Of a stretch of 64,000 bases of DNA, positions 62,601 through 64,000 are shown piece after piece; the stretch's first letter is position 1; the number at the start of each line of letters is the position of its first letter. The DNA comes from Nitratireductor aestuarii (GTDB lineage Bacteria > Pseudomonadota > Alphaproteobacteria > Rhizobiales > Rhizobiaceae): assembly GCF_014641695.1 (NCBI RefSeq), contig NZ_BMIF01000007.1, positions 62,001 to 126,000 of the forward strand, given 5' to 3'. Below the pieces are notes generated by a model. That model made no database searches. It was not told where the DNA came from and saw nothing but the letters and a program-made list of their open reading frames with translations. The position numbers were made by a program, and so were the translations under genes.

Positions 62601-63586
62601 GACCAGCCTTGCTGAACGTAGGTCTCACGGCGATCGTGCTCGTTGCAGCCCTGCTCTCGCTTGCCGTTGGCCCGGCTGGCCTCGGCGTGACCGAGAGCGT
62701 CACCGGCATCGTGGCCGGAGGCTCTGACGTCGGTGCGATCATCCTGCGAGAAATCCGCCTGCCGCGCACCATTCTGGCGCTGGCGATCGGCTCGACGCTA
62801 GGGCTCTCAGGAGCGGTGCTGCAGGGGTTTCTGCGCAATCCGCTGGCGGAACCGGGGCTCATCGGCGTCTCCGGCATGGCGTCGCTCGGCGCAGTACTCC
62901 TGTTCTATTTCGGCGTGGCGGGAAGCGCGCTCTATGTTCTTCCGGCGGGTGCGCTGCTTGGAGCTCTCATCGCCGTAGTCCTGCTCCTGGTGCTCGCCGC
63001 CCGCAGCAACTCGACGCTGACGTTGATCCTCGCGGGTGTTGCGCTCTCAAGCCTTGCCGGGGCGCTCACCTCACTGGTCCTCAGTCTCTCGCCCAACCCA
63101 TTTGCAAGCTACGAGATCATCTTCTGGCTGCTTGGATCACTCAAGGACCGCTCCATGGAGCATGTCTGGCTGGCGCTGCCGCTGATGATCGCCGGATGGC
63201 TGCTCATCGCGCTTGCTGGCCGGGCCATCAACGCTCTTTCGCTGGGAGAGGAAGCTGCGGCCACCATGGGCATCAATCTATCCCGTGCGCGCACGGTGAT
63301 CGTTCTCGGTGTTGCGCTCAGCGTCGGCGCGGCTACGGCAGTCGCGGGCGCGATCGGCTTCATCGGCCTGATGGTGCCGCACCTGCTTCGGCCCTTCACG
63401 AGCGGTATGCCACGCCAGCTGCTGCTGCCATCGGCGCTTGGCGGCGGTGCGCTGCTTCTTGTTGCGGATACCGTTTGCCGTGTGGTTCTTCCGGCGAGCG
63501 AGCTCAATGTCGGCGTCGTCACCGCCTTGATCGGTGCGCCGTTCTTCCTGTGGCTGGTCGTGCGTACACGGCGGGAGGTGGCGTGA
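62597..63586 (+). CDS. btuC: FecCD-type permease of cobalamin ABC transporter
   Basis: Inner-membrane permease of 329 residues with about ten helices. Family signatures: RLPRTILALAIGSTLGLSGAVLQGFLRNPLAEPGLIGVSGMASLGAV and GAIGFIGLMVPHLLRPFTSG. ATG 62597 overlaps the btuF stop (ATGA), and the stop overlaps the btuD start (TGATG), so the genes are coupled. Confidence 0.9.
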   Translation: MRPALLNVGLTAIVLVAALLSLAVGPAGLGVTESVTGIVAGGSDVGAIILREIRLPRTILALAIGSTLGLSGAVLQGFLRNPLAEPGLIGVSGMASLGAVLLFYFGVAGSALYVLPAGALLGALIAVVLLLVLAARSNSTLTLILAGVALSSLAGALTSLVLSLSPNPFASYEIIFWLLGSLKDRSMEHVWLALPLMIAGWLLIALAGRAINALSLGEEAAATMGINLSRARTVIVLGVALSVGAATAVAGAIGFIGLMVPHLLRPFTSGMPRQLLLPSALGGGALLLVADTVCRVVLPASELNVGVVTALIGAPFFLWLVVRTRREVA

Positions 63587-64000
63587 TGCTCGACGTCAAG
63601 AACCTCTCGGTCGTGCTCTCCAAGCGGCGGGTCTTGCACGCGCTGAACTTCACTATCCGCAATGGCGAGGTCGTCGGCCTGCTCGGCCCCAATGGCGCCG
63701 GCAAATCGACGCTGATGCGCGCACTTTCGGGACAATATCCGATCGAAGGCGCGATCAAGCTCGACGAGCATGACCTGCCCAGCCTCTCCATAGCAGAACG
63801 CGCACGGAACCTCGCCTATCTGCCCCAAACCCGCATCATCGGCTGGCCAATGCGGGTGCGTGACGTGGTGGCGCTCGGTCGTCTGCCCTGGCGTGCACTT
63901 GGCCAGCGCAGCAGCGCAGCCGACGCAGAGGCAGTTCAGCACGCGCTCGATCTCATGGACGTTGCCCATCTGGCGGATCGCACCGCGACGGAACTTTCAG
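63586..64000 (+). CDS. btuD: ATP-binding protein of cobalamin ABC transporter (cut by window end)
   Basis: First 138 residues of an ABC ATPase: Walker [10 protein letters not shown] (about 34-42), Q-loop region YLPQTRIIGWPMRVRDVVALGR. Signature and Walker B lie beyond the window. TGATG overlap with btuC. Completes the btuB-btuF-btuC-btuD operon under the riboswitch. Confidence 0.88.
   Translation, partial: MLDVKNLSVVLSKRRVLHALNFTIRNGEVVGLLGPNGAGKSTLMRALSGQYPIEGAIKLDEHDLPSLSIAERARNLAYLPQTRIIGWPMRVRDVVALGRLPWRALGQRSSAADAEAVQHALDLMDVAHLADRTATELS

Overview
The window is chromosomal DNA of an alphaproteobacterium, almost certainly a member of the Rhizobiaceae (Rhizobium/Agrobacterium/Sinorhizobium relatives). 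The evidence is a complete division and cell wall (dcw) cluster in rhizobial order running into lpxC, bamD, recN and ligA, a long FtsZ with a Gln/Pro-rich linker, an A-type RNase P RNA gene next to mraZ, rhizobial-style intergenic palindromes, and GANTC (CcrM) methylation sites. No tRNA, rRNA, insertion sequence, prophage or CRISPR array was seen.

Layout. 1-12.5 kb holds a partial AsmA-family gene, a small conserved-looking protein, a UvrD/PcrA-type helicase, an unrecognised two-part protein, an AT-rich gap, a hexapeptide acyltransferase, a Sco1-like copper protein with prmA, an aminopeptidase P and an AzlCD amino-acid exporter pair. 12.6-38.4 kb is one long minus-strand block: mraZ-rsmH-ftsL-ftsI-murE-murF-mraY-murD-ftsW-murG-murC-murB-(regulatory gap)-ddl-ftsQ-ftsA-ftsZ-lpxC-bamD-recN-ligA-GNAT. 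It is packed with 4-nt overlaps and appears to start at a promoter buried in four 10-bp-spaced TGGGN repeats (MraZ boxes). 38.6-45.4 kb holds rnpB and several envelope genes (SLT transglycosylase, amidase, TerB-DnaJ protein, small lipoprotein, GH25 lysozyme-like lipoprotein) plus tex.

45.5-54.2 kb is mixed: an EamA transporter, a 28-residue membrane peptide, metF preceded by an ArsR-methyltransferase fusion with a perfect 22-bp palindrome at its promoter, a DUF2293 gene, a lone receiver protein, ettA, a degraded hydrolase-like gene, an omega-aminotransferase, and a two-gene small membrane module whose first gene carries an in-frame TGA. 54.2-59.5 kb is a protocatechuate island: an AraC regulator diverging from pobA, then pcaC-pcaH-pcaG-pcaB, without pcaD. 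59.5-64 kb is a vitamin B12 uptake operon: promoter, cobalamin riboswitch with a visible Shine-Dalgarno-sequestering helix, btuB, btuF-like, btuC, btuD (cut by the window end).

I did not find a clearly new multi-gene system. The best leads are the regulatory architecture (MraZ boxes over the promoter, a GANTC cluster before ddl-ftsQAZ, the ArsR-methyltransferase operator, the riboswitch platform) and the interrupted small membrane gene at 53.6 kb.
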